A stretch of DNA of 19,360 bases from Acidobacteriota bacterium (GTDB taxonomy: Bacteria; Acidobacteriota; Terriglobia; Terriglobales; Acidobacteriaceae). The DNA is taken from assembly GCA_021802085.1 (NCBI GenBank), contig JAKAAZ010000045.1:1-19360 (forward strand), in the 5' to 3' direction. The notes below the pieces were generated by a model. It worked only from the letters and a program-made list of their open reading frames with translations, was not told the origin of the DNA and did no database searches. Of the stretch, positions 1 through 7,319 are shown piece after piece (position 1 is the stretch's first letter; each line of letters opens with the position of its first letter). The translations under genes and the position numbers were made by a program.

Positions 1-228
1 AGCCGTGACCGCGGCCTGGTGGCCAAAGTTCCGGCTGAACCGAATCACCTTGACCCGCTCATCTCTCAATGCCTCGCGCCCCAGTACGCATGGCGTGGCA
101 TCTGTGCTGCCATCGTCCACGAAAATGACTTCCCACGCTACTTCATGCAGAGTGTCACGCAGGCGTTCCAGCAGCAGAGGTATTACCTGTGCTTCGTTCA
201 GTACCGGAATCACGACGGAAAGGAGCAT
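1..228 (-). CDS. GT2 family glycosyltransferase, N-terminal part (polyprenyl-phosphate sugar transferase type)
   Basis: The first 76 residues are present; the rest lies beyond the window edge. The N-terminus reads MLLSVVIPVLNEAQ, followed by the nucleotide-sugar-binding VDDGSTDAT motif and then FSRNFGHQAAVTA. This combination is typical of the GtrB/DPM1-like GT2 branch, which transfers a sugar from UDP or GDP to undecaprenyl phosphate at the cytoplasmic membrane. The ATG at 228 directly precedes the conserved first beta strand and has an AGGGA sequence 8 nt upstream. It lies downstream of flp on the same strand, separated by 127 nt, so it may be read from the flp promoter or independently. 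Family call is firm; substrate unknown. A role in glycosylating pilin or envelope is inference only. Confidence 0.85.
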   Translation of the reverse strand, partial: MLLSVVIPVLNEAQVIPLLLERLRDTLHEVAWEVIFVDDGSTDATPCVLGREALRDERVKVIRFSRNFGHQAAVTA

Positions 229-355
229 GGATGCGTTCCCTGTGCTTGAATGAAATGCGAGGGAGAGTATGCCGGTGAGCTTGGTTTGCTCAAGCGTCTC
301 TCCCCCGTCAGAACGACAGTGTTGCATGGTTGTACTGACCTGCCTTCGCCGGTAC

Positions 356-562
356 TTAGGCGATAGCGGTTGTCAGATCGCCGCCGATGGTGGTGAATGC
401 ATTGTTGATATCGGTAGCCAGCGCCTTCATTCCGACTGTTGCCGCGAAAGCGACAAATGCGATCAACAGCGCGTACTCGATCAGGTCCTGGCCATTCTCG
501 TCCTGCAGCGCATCCTTCAGCAGATACATCTTCACCGACATCTTGATAAGTAGATCTTTCAT
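356..562 (-). CDS. flp: Flp-type major pilin prepilin
   Basis: A 68-aa type IVb prepilin, the structural subunit of the Tad pilus. A 24-residue leader ends in DENG, and cleavage after G24 would give a 44-aa mature pilin starting QDLIEYALL. It has the Flp-motif Glu at +5 and Tyr at +6, followed by a hydrophobic segment (ALLIAFVAFAATVGM). CpaA at 15003-15518 is the expected peptidase. The start at 562 was chosen because GGGGGA lies 9 nt upstream; a longer reading with residues before MKDLLIK lacks such a site. ATGs at codons 8 and 12 have no good ribosome site. It is the only flp gene in the window and forms its own unit behind a near-consensus sigma-54 promoter (628-643). Length is typical of Flp pilins. 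Confidence 0.95.
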   Translation of the reverse strand: MKDLLIKMSVKMYLLKDALQDENGQDLIEYALLIAFVAFAATVGMKALATDINNAFTTIGGDLTTAIA

Positions 563-627
563 GTGACATGTTCCCCCGTTCCGTTGGATTGATGTTCCAG
601 CCATAGGCTGGTCGTGCCCTGATATCA

Positions 628-643
628 AGCAAGCCACGCGCCA
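628..643 (-). promoter_or_regulatory. Sigma-54 (-24/-12) promoter of flp
   Basis: On the minus strand the sequence is TGGCGCGTGGCTTGCT. It matches TGGCACG-N4-TTGCW at 11 of 12 defined positions, with the invariant GG and GC exactly 10 bp apart. Predicted transcription start is near 617, giving a leader of about 55 nt before the flp ATG at 562. It is the best of the four sigma-54 sites in the window and has an enhancer-like dyad about 100 bp upstream (709-724). Confidence 0.85.
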
Positions 644-708
644 TTCGCGGCCTGGGTGCATGGCCCCAATAATCCAAACACTTACGAATTTCATAACTGC
701 TCGGGGAT

Positions 709-724
709 GTGAACGGCTGTTTAC
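709..724. promoter_or_regulatory. Putative enhancer (UAS) dyad upstream of flp
   Basis: GTGAAC-GGCT-GTTTAC, an imperfect inverted repeat centred about 100 bp upstream of the predicted flp transcription start. The same motif with the same 4-bp spacer occurs at 5059-5074 and 15638-15653, upstream of the other sigma-54 promoters. A weaker copy (AGATAC-GTCC-GTATAC) starts 30 bp further upstream at 739. Its position and repetition fit a binding site for the sigma-54 activator encoded at 16210; binding is inferred. Confidence 0.65.
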
Positions 725-838
725 GGGGTAAGCCGGGCAGATACGTCCGTATACACAGCGCAGTAAGTCAGGGGCGCATCGCAGCCGCGGAACCTAAGAT
801 AGAGGGATATCAGCGAGAGTCTGGCGAGAAGAGATAGC

Positions 839-864
839 CTCCAACAGCAGAAATGCTGTTGGAG
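839..864 (-). terminator. Strong hairpin after the cpaBC-lipoprotein-DUF192 unit
   Basis: Perfect 10-bp stem CTCCAACAGC / GCTGTTGGAG with a 6-nt loop, about 20 nt past the stop codon of the DUF192 gene (884). A TTTT run follows on the plus strand, but on the minus strand only scattered T residues follow. It may therefore act as a poor intrinsic terminator or as a 3' RNA-stabilising structure for the minus-strand operon. The rest of 563-883 holds the flp promoter and UAS and no convincing gene. Confidence 0.5.
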
Positions 865-883
865 TTTTGAAAATGAAGAGGGC

Positions 884-1336
884 TTACAAAGGCGAGATTG
901 CTTCGCTGTTTTTTTCAGCAACTGGACCTGTGGGAGAAAATTCGAGCGTGTCGCCGGGTTCGGTCCTGGATGCGCGGGCCGCGCCGGATGCCAGCTCGAT
1001 CACGGAATGCGCGGAAAGACATGCCGACAGCCGCCATGGCGGCACGCCGCTCCTCACCTTGCGCACTCGCAGTTTCCGGTCCACGTAGACAAGGTCGATC
1101 GCAAAGCGCATGCCAAAGGTATGCACGGATTCGCAGGGAACGATCCACAGGCCTTCTCCCGGTCCCAGGCCGTCGCGTCCCAGCAGGCCTTTCCTGCGCT
1201 TGGCTCCGCGATCAGCCACTTCTGCTCGCTCCGCAAGCACTGTCTGACGGGTCAGATTGGAAATTTTCAAGCGCACATCGGACTCTCTACGGCGTTGCGG
1301 GATGAGGTGGTCGAATATCCGGCGCGTCCAATGCAT
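884..1336 (-). CDS. DUF192 family protein (copy 1)
   Basis: A 150-aa DUF192 protein. The family core is clear from about residue 22: RKGLLGRDGL, then GEGLWIVPC, SVHTFGMRFAIDLVYVD, PPWRLSA, SVIELASG and a closing PGDTLEF. The family is widespread and of unknown biochemical function; no signal peptide is obvious here. ATG at 1336 has AGGGGA 5 nt upstream. It begins 24 nt after the stop of the Ig-like lipoprotein and is the last gene of the cpaB unit, so it is probably under the cpaB sigma-54 promoter. A second, divergent DUF192 gene sits in the other tad operon (9660-10130). Repeated linkage to tad genes hints at a role in pilus biogenesis, but this is unproven. Confidence 0.85.
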   Translation of the reverse strand: MHWTRRIFDHLIPQRRRESDVRLKISNLTRQTVLAERAEVADRGAKRRKGLLGRDGLGPGEGLWIVPCESVHTFGMRFAIDLVYVDRKLRVRKVRSGVPPWRLSACLSAHSVIELASGAARASRTEPGDTLEFSPTGPVAEKNSEAISPL

Positions 1337-1360
1337 CTAGTTCCCCTAGTTGGTTCCCCC

Positions 1361-2416
1361 TTAGTTGAAGATAGCTCCCACGGTATCGTTGGTCGTCAAC
1401 GTGACAGTGCAACTATTTGGCCCGGCTGCGGTGATAGTCCCGATGTTCGTGCAGTTGTAGGACCATCCGCCGAAGGCGGCCCCAGTGGCAGGCGCAGTCA
1501 AAGTGACGGTGGTGCCCACGGGGTAAGTCGCCGCACATACGGAGCCACCAGATGTGGAACCGGGGCCGCAATGGATCACATTCGGCGTGCCTGTGGCGGA
1601 AGGAGCCGTGACCAGCCAATTGGTGGTATTCAAGCCTTCGTTATAGACAGTCAGGGTCGCCAGGAGCGAGGGGGTCTGCGAGCCCGGATAGCATGAACCC
1701 GGAGTTGTTGGAGGATTCGGAAGAACCAGCGGGCAGTTGAACGTTGTCTGGGCCGTCAATATAGAACCATCGCTGCCGGTCACTTCCGCAGTGATGACAG
1801 CGCTTCCACTCCCATACGCCGTAACGATCCCGGCCGTGGCCCCCATATTGCCGGCGTTGTTGGTGTTGACGGGGAAGACACTGGGCGAGGCAGAAATCCA
1901 GGTCAGCGCGGGTGAGTTTGTCAGGTCCCTGACAATTGGAGCGGCAGAGAACGTCCCGATCGCCAGGAATTGTCCAGTGTCCTGCAGATTGCCAACTGTA
2001 ATCGAGCTCGGAATAATAGTGAGCGAAAGTAACTCCGCCCCCCCGCCTGCGCTTTGGCCTGAACCTGTAACGACGAGGGTTGCGCTGGAACTGACAGGAC
2101 CATTGAACCCCGTTGCGTTGGCTGTGATGATTGTCGTGCCCGCACTCACACCTGTTGCGACCCCGGACGCACTGACGGTTGCCACGGCAGGAACGCTGGA
2201 AGCCCAAGTCACCGCGCTCGTTACATCCTGCGTCGAAGCATGATTCGCATTGCCGTATGTCCCGACTGCGGTAAATTGCGCAGTCTGGCCGACCGCCACG
2301 GACTGAGTTGCCGGTGTGACCTGAACGGAATCCAGCCCGGAAGGGTTGCCGCATCCGGCAAGCAACAGAACCAGGCAGCTGAACGAAATCGCTCCGAAAT
2401 GACGACAATCCAACAT
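1361..2416 (-). CDS. Ig-like (Big_2) / InlB-type repeat lipoprotein
   Basis: A 351-aa predicted lipoprotein. The N-terminus has a hydrophobic stretch ending in the lipobox LLAGC (cysteine near residue 22). Two bacterial Ig-like (BID_2/Big_2) modules follow, about residues 29-117 (SVQVTPATQSVAVGQTAQFTA) and 130-220 (LTIIPSSITVGNL). The C-terminal part, about 255-351, resembles the divergent InlB B-repeat, with GTTVTLTAPATGAAFGGW and paired cysteines. The start at 2416 is supported by GGGAGGG 5-6 nt upstream; a longer reading to 2482 would bury the signal peptide. It follows cpaC by 121 nt with no promoter seen. It is probably surface- or periplasm-exposed. It could be a pilus-associated adhesin or a partner of the secretin; function is not established. 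Confidence 0.8.
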   Translation of the reverse strand: MLDCRHFGAISFSCLVLLLAGCGNPSGLDSVQVTPATQSVAVGQTAQFTAVGTYGNANHASTQDVTSAVTWASSVPAVATVSASGVATGVSAGTTIITANATGFNGPVSSSATLVVTGSGQSAGGGAELLSLTIIPSSITVGNLQDTGQFLAIGTFSAAPIVRDLTNSPALTWISASPSVFPVNTNNAGNMGATAGIVTAYGSGSAVITAEVTGSDGSILTAQTTFNCPLVLPNPPTTPGSCYPGSQTPSLLATLTVYNEGLNTTNWLVTAPSATGTPNVIHCGPGSTSGGSVCAATYPVGTTVTLTAPATGAAFGGWSYNCTNIGTITAAGPNSCTVTLTTNDTVGAIFN

Positions 2417-2537
2417 AGATCCCTCCCTGAATTTCTTGCCCTGGCGGGGCGTGTGCGCAGCCCCATCCAGGAAATTTCCCACCGGCGTTGGAGAAGTCCG
2501 TCAATCTTCTACGCCGGTCGATTGCAACTATGCGTGC

Positions 2538-4085
2538 TTACTGCTGCGGCGGACCTCCAGAGGTAGTGGTGCTCCCGACACCGCCGTACCCGGATTCGGT
2601 TTGTATGATGAGCGGCTTCTCCGGCTTCATGCTCTCCATCAATTTCTCGATGGGAATATTTGCCGGCGAAGGCTGCAGAGGTTTCGCTCCAGTCACATCG
2701 GGGCCTGGATTTGTCATGGGTATTTTGGAGTTCGGCGGTATGAACTTCTCCGGATAATTCAATTTCGGTAGAGGAACTCCGGCGGGCATCGGGGCCACGA
2801 TCTCCGGTGTCACAATCACAATCAACTCGGTCTTGGTCGTCGTCTTCGAAATCGACTGGAACAGTTTGCCGAGTATGGGGATATCGCCGATGAAGGGAAC
2901 CTTTTGTAAATTCTGGGTTTCGCGATTGTCGAGCAGTCCGCCGATGGCAAGACTCTGCCCCTGGGCCATTTCGACCTCGGTATTCATCTTACGAACGTCC
3001 AGTGCTGGAACTGTAAATCCAGAGATCTGCACGCCATTGGTAAAATCCAAAGAACTGACCTCAGGAGCGACTTGAAGACGGATTGTATTGCGGGGAGTGA
3101 TGGTAGGGATGAAGTTCAAGCGCACGCCAAATTCCTGAAATTGAATCGTCACCGCGCCTAAGCCGCCCCCAGTAACTCCTTGTACAACGGGATAGGGATA
3201 TTCTCCGCCAGCGAGAAAACTCGCCTGCTTCCCATTTGCGGCCAACAGGTTGGGTTGTGACAGGACTTGGATCACTCCGTCATTCTCCAGTGCCTGAATG
3301 GTTGCGCCTAAACCGAGGTCTTGACGGAACAGCGAGAGGTTCAATGCATTGGCTATGGTTGCGACGGCAGATCCAGTCGTTGGAGAGGAAACCGTTGGCG
3401 CCGGAAATTGTCCCGTGGTGACGGTACCGATAGTATTGGCTGCACCCACGCTGAAGATGTTTATGCCGAGCTGTCTCAGTTGCGTCAGGTCGACGCTGGC
3501 AAAACGCACCTTCAAAAGAATCTGCGGTTGCGGCGGCGGAACATCGACATACAGCAGATTGATGACTTTGCCCGCGGTGGATGCGATTTGAAATGCGCGC
3601 TGCGAGCTATTCAAGTCCTTTACCGTGCCGCGCAGGAAAATCAGTCCACCCTCCGAGCTGAGCTTCAGATGTTGTCCCGGTAGCTCCATGCGGAGCTCGC
3701 GCTCAATGCCCGCCATTGCATCGTTCTCTACATAAGAACTCGGGCGCACCATCACCTTGAAGAACTGCCGCCCGCCTTGTGCTTCCCAAACGATCAGGCT
3801 CGTTACGCCAGGGGCCTTTCCGTTCACCATCACCTCGGTCGGAGTCGTTGCTGTTGCCTCGGCAATATCTCCCATCCCCACCGCCACGCGGACAATCGGC
3901 TGGGTAGTATCGACGAGCACCGACTGTCCCACGGTCACGAAGAGTTCATTCGCCGAGTCTTGACTGGCGATCTCCGCAGGTTGTTGGAGAGAGGCTGCAT
4001 TCTCCGCATGAAGGGCTGTCCCCGAACTCAACACACACGAAAGGGCATAGAAACACAAAATTGCAATTCCAGTTTTCGCTCTCAC
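2538..4085 (-). CDS. cpaC: CpaC/RcpA outer-membrane secretin of the Tad pilus
   Basis: A 515-aa secretin forming the outer-membrane channel for the pilus. It has a signal peptide (about 1-27), an N-terminal pilus-secretin domain (46-113: ELFVTVGQSVLVDTTQPIVRV), a BON-like domain (about 125-185) and the secretin core (about 255-430). The core includes the signature VPFIGDIPILGKLFQS at 396-411. A Pro-rich tail of about 85 residues follows, ending in GGPPQQ. The start is GTG at 4085, which overlaps the cpaB stop in a GTGA arrangement, with AGGA 6 nt upstream, so translation is coupled to cpaB. The Pro-rich C-terminal extension is a candidate contact site for a pilotin or the cell wall (inference). 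Confidence 0.95.
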   Translation of the reverse strand: MRAKTGIAILCFYALSCVLSSGTALHAENAASLQQPAEIASQDSANELFVTVGQSVLVDTTQPIVRVAVGMGDIAEATATTPTEVMVNGKAPGVTSLIVWEAQGGRQFFKVMVRPSSYVENDAMAGIERELRMELPGQHLKLSSEGGLIFLRGTVKDLNSSQRAFQIASTAGKVINLLYVDVPPPQPQILLKVRFASVDLTQLRQLGINIFSVGAANTIGTVTTGQFPAPTVSSPTTGSAVATIANALNLSLFRQDLGLGATIQALENDGVIQVLSQPNLLAANGKQASFLAGGEYPYPVVQGVTGGGLGAVTIQFQEFGVRLNFIPTITPRNTIRLQVAPEVSSLDFTNGVQISGFTVPALDVRKMNTEVEMAQGQSLAIGGLLDNRETQNLQKVPFIGDIPILGKLFQSISKTTTKTELIVIVTPEIVAPMPAGVPLPKLNYPEKFIPPNSKIPMTNPGPDVTGAKPLQPSPANIPIEKLMESMKPEKPLIIQTESGYGGVGSTTTSGGPPQQ

Positions 4086-4933
4086 TGTTTTTCCTCGTGT
4101 GAGGCAAATTTAGTTTCAGTTTTTTTCGACCCATTGAAGACTTCGATCAGATACACGCGAGTCGCAGGAGCGGACCTTCTGCGAACCATATGCGCGGGCC
4201 GCGGCGGTCCTATCGGGACATTATCCTGACCGTAGAGACGCGCCAAGCCTGTCCCTGGCGTCTCCGCAAGCTTCGTGTCCAGCGGGTTCCTCAGGACGAG
4301 CTGAATTTTTGTTTGATTGCTTGCCAGGCTCAGGGCCTCCGCCTGCTGCGGCGTCACCAGCAGATTGACCACCTGGACCTGTTGCGGCTTCCCTTCCGCG
4401 TCTCTCTGAATGTCCGTCCCGGCGGACAGAACCTGTATGTTCTGCAGCAAGGTCCGTACCTGCGACCCTTGAGCTGTGTTCGTCGTCCCTGGCGGATTGC
4501 CGGAGATCAGCACGTCTACCCGCATTCCTGGCGTCGCGAAGCCAGCCACGCCGACGACATCATCAACTTTCACTGCGCATGCGCGCATCCCGTCGGGAAT
4601 GGTTGCCGCGAGCCCCCCGCCCGATCCAGGCGCCGCGAGACGGCTATTCAAAATAGGTTCGCCCAGATACAGGTCGGAGAGTACGCCTCTGCCGATCGCG
4701 TCCGCAGTCTTGAGTATGGCGCCTTGCGGAAGCGTGCCTGCTATCTCGATCGTGGTCAGGTCGGCGCTGCTCAGAACGCTACCGAGTTTGATGTCCCTTG
4801 CGGCGGCTACTACACGCGTGACTTGATGACGAGGCGCGCCGAGGCGGTTCCCAACAATGCGGAAGACGAGATAACTGCATGCGATGGCAACGACAAAAGC
4901 AGTCAATAGGATAGCCGTTAATCTTCGGTTCAT
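4082..4933 (-). CDS. cpaB: CpaB/RcpC Flp pilus assembly protein
   Basis: A 283-aa inner-membrane-anchored periplasmic protein that supports the secretin. One N-terminal membrane helix (about 6-26) is followed by a SAF domain (about 39-100: VVAAARDIKLGSVLSSADL). The RcpC/CpaB core starts with IPDGMRACAVKVDD and includes VAGFATPGMRVDVLIS (129-144). ATG at 4933 has AGGTG 6 nt upstream. It is the first gene of the cpaB-cpaC-lipoprotein-DUF192 unit and overlaps cpaC by 4 nt. A sigma-54 promoter lies at 4990-5005, and the enhancer-like dyad at 5059-5074 is shared with the divergent TonB-like gene. Length is usual for the family. Confidence 0.93.
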   Translation of the reverse strand: MNRRLTAILLTAFVVAIACSYLVFRIVGNRLGAPRHQVTRVVAAARDIKLGSVLSSADLTTIEIAGTLPQGAILKTADAIGRGVLSDLYLGEPILNSRLAAPGSGGGLAATIPDGMRACAVKVDDVVGVAGFATPGMRVDVLISGNPPGTTNTAQGSQVRTLLQNIQVLSAGTDIQRDAEGKPQQVQVVNLLVTPQQAEALSLASNQTKIQLVLRNPLDTKLAETPGTGLARLYGQDNVPIGPPRPAHMVRRRSAPATRVYLIEVFNGSKKTETKFASHEEKQ

Positions 4934-4989
4934 TCAGGCACCTTTTCGAACTGGCAGTGAAAACGGTCTTGATTTTCCTTCCACATGAT

Positions 4990-5005
4990 CGCAATTGTTG
5001 TGCCA
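4990..5005 (-). promoter_or_regulatory. Sigma-54 promoter of cpaB operon
   Basis: The minus-strand sequence is TGGCACAACAATTGCG, matching 10 of 12 consensus positions, including all of TGGCAC and TTGC, with GG and GC 10 bp apart. Predicted transcription start is near 4979, 46 nt before the cpaB ATG. The dyad at 5059-5074 lies about 88 bp upstream of that start. Confidence 0.82.
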
Positions 5006-5058
5006 AAAGAAAGAAAGTCGGCAAATGAGGGGTTTAGCTGGCTAGCCATTCAGCAAGT

Positions 5059-5074
5059 GTGAACACGTGTATAC
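5059..5074. promoter_or_regulatory. Putative enhancer dyad shared by cpaB and the TonB-like gene
   Basis: GTGAAC-ACGT-GTATAC. It lies in the 325-bp intergenic region between the two divergent sigma-54 promoters, about 88 bp from the cpaB start and about 115 bp from the TonB-like start. It matches the dyads at 709-724 and 15638-15653 in sequence and spacing. A weaker copy (GTGTAG-CCGC-GCAGAC) begins exactly 30 bp further along at 5089. One site could serve both directions. Confidence 0.65.
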
Positions 5075-5154
5075 CACTCGGCACCGCTGTGTAGCCGCGC
5101 AGACACGCCTGAGACGGTCCGTTTCCCGTTTGCGGAACTTACGCGCCTGTCAGT

Positions 5155-5170
5155 TGGCCTGAAAATTGCA
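5155..5170 (+). promoter_or_regulatory. Sigma-54 promoter of the TonB-like gene
   Basis: The plus-strand sequence is TGGCCTGAAAATTGCA, matching 10 of 12 consensus positions, with an intact TGGC and TTGCA and a GG-N10-GC core. Predicted transcription start is near 5181, 78 nt before the GTG at 5259. It points away from cpaB and would place the TonB-like gene in the same regulon as the pilus genes. Confidence 0.72.
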
Positions 5171-5258
5171 GTTGTATTTAGCGGAGTCCTGGCGAAAGCG
5201 ACATTCGCGCTTGCAGTCGCGATAGGATCCGTTTTTCTGCAGGAGACGACGGACACCC

Positions 5259-6704
5259 GTGCCGGGAGTGGGAGTTATTACCGCATTGACCTATTCGCAA
5301 ATCAACACGCTATTTACCACGCCACAGCGCTCGCGCACGGAACCTGGTTTCTTCATGGCTTCGGTCCTGATGCACGGATTGGCCTTTGGCATCGCGGTAC
5401 TCACCGTCATGGACGCGCCGAGAGTCGACGACTCGTCACGCACGCGACGATATACAACCCGACTTGTGAAGCTGCAATCGACTGATCCGCTATTGCAATG
5501 GTCTCCTGGAAGCGCTGCACAACCCACTTCGCACGCGGAGATGCGCGCAGGTCGCGCCGATGAACAGCGGGTGGCGGTGGCCGCGCCCCAATCGCTGGCC
5601 TATCAAGTTTCAGCACCCATCACGCTCGTGCAACCGGATATCGCGCAGAACACATTATTGCCACTCAAGGCTTCGATTCCGTTGATGGTGATGTGGACTC
5701 CACCGGAACTACCGGTCAAGAAGATTGTTCCGCCTCCACCTAAAATAAAAGCATCGGCTAACGTCCGGCCTTCCCTCTCCATGCCCAACCGCGAAGCGCA
5801 TGTTGCCAATATCCAGATGGCCTCTACTTCATTTGTTTCTCAGACAATTCCGATCTCCGCCAGCACGACCTCGCCCATTGTCGTGCCCGGACAGGAGTTG
5901 CCGCAGGTGCCACAAACAGCGTCCATTCCATCGGCGCAGCCCACACCGGCGACGGTCTTGTCCGTCTCCAACCTGCTTCTGTCGAAAGGAACCGTTGCAT
6001 TGCCACCCGCCAACCAAACTGCAGCAGCATCCAGCTCCGATTCTTTCGCACCCGGACGGCCACAGAGCACATCCCAAACGGGTGACGGCGCAACAGTCGG
6101 CAAGCAGAATGGAAATGCGTCGGGAGTAACTTCAGGCAACCACGGCGATCAGAACGAAACTGCAACGGGGCCAGCGGGGGAGAAACAGGCAGGATTTAAC
6201 TCCGGATCGGACTCTGGACTTCTGTCAGAAAACGGAGCATCGGTCGATCGTATTACCCGCCCAAAGGACGGCCATTTCGGGGTAGTCGTGGTGGGAGATT
6301 CGGTGGCCGATGAATATCCTGAAGCGGCTGGAATATGGGCCGACAGGCTCGCCTATACGGTGTACCTGCATGTAGGCGCAGCGAAAAGCTGGATCCTCCA
6401 ATATTGCCTGCCTCGCGTGGTGCAAGCGGCGGGCAACACTACCCGGCCTGACGCACCATGGCCGTACCTCATCATGACGCCCCACCTCGCTGCCGGCGAC
6501 TACGACACCGATGCTCTGCTGGTGCATGGCTTCATTGATGCCGCGGGACACTTCGAGAAACTGGCGATCGTCTTTCCCGCCCAGTTCGCTCAGAGCAAGT
6601 TCGTTCTCGGCGCGCTACAGCAGTGGCAGTTCCGGCCCGCCGAGCAGAATGGACAATCGACGGCTGTCGAGGTGCTACTCATTATTCCCGAGGAAACGGA
6701 ATAG
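5259..6704 (+). CDS. TonB-like envelope protein with C-terminal TonB-type domain
   Basis: A 481-aa protein with a single predicted membrane helix near residues 31-51 and a long Pro/Ser/Gln-rich, low-complexity periplasmic stretch (about 55-330, including PPPPKIKAS). The C-terminal domain (about 345-480) ends in GHFEKLAIVFPAQFAQSKF, then LQQWQFRPAEQNG and VEVLLIIP. That ending matches the TonB C-terminal pattern (AL..WqFrPa..nG..v.v...ip). Classical TonB transmits proton-motive energy to outer-membrane receptors; no exbB, exbD or receptor is nearby. The gene is the only pilus-region gene on the plus strand, divergent from cpaB and convergent with tadE2, with its own sigma-54 promoter. The start is GTG at 5259; an ATG at 5355 would cut into the membrane helix. 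The exact role in the pilus is unknown. Confidence 0.72.
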   Translation: MPGVGVITALTYSQINTLFTTPQRSRTEPGFFMASVLMHGLAFGIAVLTVMDAPRVDDSSRTRRYTTRLVKLQSTDPLLQWSPGSAAQPTSHAEMRAGRADEQRVAVAAPQSLAYQVSAPITLVQPDIAQNTLLPLKASIPLMVMWTPPELPVKKIVPPPPKIKASANVRPSLSMPNREAHVANIQMASTSFVSQTIPISASTTSPIVVPGQELPQVPQTASIPSAQPTPATVLSVSNLLLSKGTVALPPANQTAAASSSDSFAPGRPQSTSQTGDGATVGKQNGNASGVTSGNHGDQNETATGPAGEKQAGFNSGSDSGLLSENGASVDRITRPKDGHFGVVVVGDSVADEYPEAAGIWADRLAYTVYLHVGAAKSWILQYCLPRVVQAAGNTTRPDAPWPYLIMTPHLAAGDYDTDALLVHGFIDAAGHFEKLAIVFPAQFAQSKFVLGALQQWQFRPAEQNGQSTAVEVLLIIPEETE

Positions 6705-6727
6705 ATCGTTCACACGGTCTATTTTTT
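6700..6727 (+). terminator. Rho-independent terminator of the TonB-like gene
   Basis: A 9-bp stem AATAGATCG / CGGTCTATT (one G-T pair) with loop TTCACA, running into a stretch of six T (6722-6727). The stem includes the TAG stop codon. It sits between convergent genes and separates this transcript from tadE2. Confidence 0.8.
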
Positions 6728-6740
6728 GAATGTGGCGCCA

Positions 6741-7319
6741 TCATTGTGCAATCACCATCGAAGATGTGCTGCTCATAATGAGCGCGCTGCTACTGATAAA
6801 TGGGATATTCAGAGGAAACTTATACTGCGCCGTCACTGTGGCCAGGTCTCCAGGGCCGTTGCAGCCAGCTGCTACACAGGTTCCTCCGGCAGGATAGGCC
6901 GAGTATGTTGTCGTCACTGTCATGGCTGAGGTAGTGATTCCTGGATACCCGAGATTCTGGACGTAGGTCTGGATCTGGCTGGCAGTGACTGTACATGAAA
7001 CCCCGGAAACCGTGCAGGTCGCTCCATGAACGATGGCGTACCGGGTGCCCTCCCGTGCGGCATCGGACACGTAGTGATAGGTATATAGAGCCAGGCACAT
7101 TTCAATCAGACCGAACAAGATGGTCAATAGAACGATCATGGAAAGCGCCATCTCCATTACCGTGGCGCCCTCTTCTCCGCAACCGCAATGTCGCAGCGGA
7201 AAGCCTGACAAGGCTTTCCGCTGCCGGCGAACATGGTAGCGCGGTCGATCCGCCGCGCGACGCATTGTTGCTACAACCACATGCGGCATCGCGGCTCGGA
7301 ATTTCGATTGCGGCGTCAT
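6741..7319 (-). CDS. TadE-like pseudopilin (second copy)
   Basis: A 192-aa TadE-family minor pilin. The processing site is GEEG-ATVMEMAL, with Glu at +5 after G51, followed by a hydrophobic helix (ALSMIVLLTILFGLIEMCLAL) and the conserved AAREGTRYAIVHGA segment. The C-terminal half is an exported domain with two cysteine pairs (TCTVSGVSCT, TCVAAGC). ATG at 7319 overlaps the upstream tadE stop (TGATG), so translation is coupled. The leader before the cleavage site is unusually long (51 residues, basic). The true start could be an internal ATG at codon 11 or 19, but the coupling argues for 7319. It is the last gene of the long tad operon. Confidence 0.85.
   Translation of the reverse strand: MTPQSKFRAAMPHVVVATMRRAADRPRYHVRRQRKALSGFPLRHCGCGEEGATVMEMALSMIVLLTILFGLIEMCLALYTYHYVSDAAREGTRYAIVHGATCTVSGVSCTVTASQIQTYVQNLGYPGITTSAMTVTTTYSAYPAGGTCVAAGCNGPGDLATVTAQYKFPLNIPFISSSALIMSSTSSMVIAQ

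Noticed and set aside
210..677. 155-aa minus-strand frame overlapping flp
   Set aside because: It is a shifted frame over the Flp pilin; the pilin frame carries the G-x4-EY motif and hydrophobic helix, the other does not.
1007..1696. 229-aa plus-strand open frame across the DUF192 and lipoprotein genes
   Set aside because: It is antisense to two genes with clear family motifs and good ribosome sites; its translation is Arg/Ser-rich noise.
2449..2462. GC-N10-CC spacing upstream of the lipoprotein gene
   Set aside because: Minus-strand sequence has ACGC instead of TTGC at -12 and GGGC at -24; not a credible sigma-54 site. The gene probably reads through from cpaB-cpaC.
5039..5048. Palindrome TGGCTAGCCA between the cpaB promoter and the dyad
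   Set aside because: A perfect 10-bp palindrome, but not found upstream of flp or cpaA, so no evidence that it is part of the shared control.
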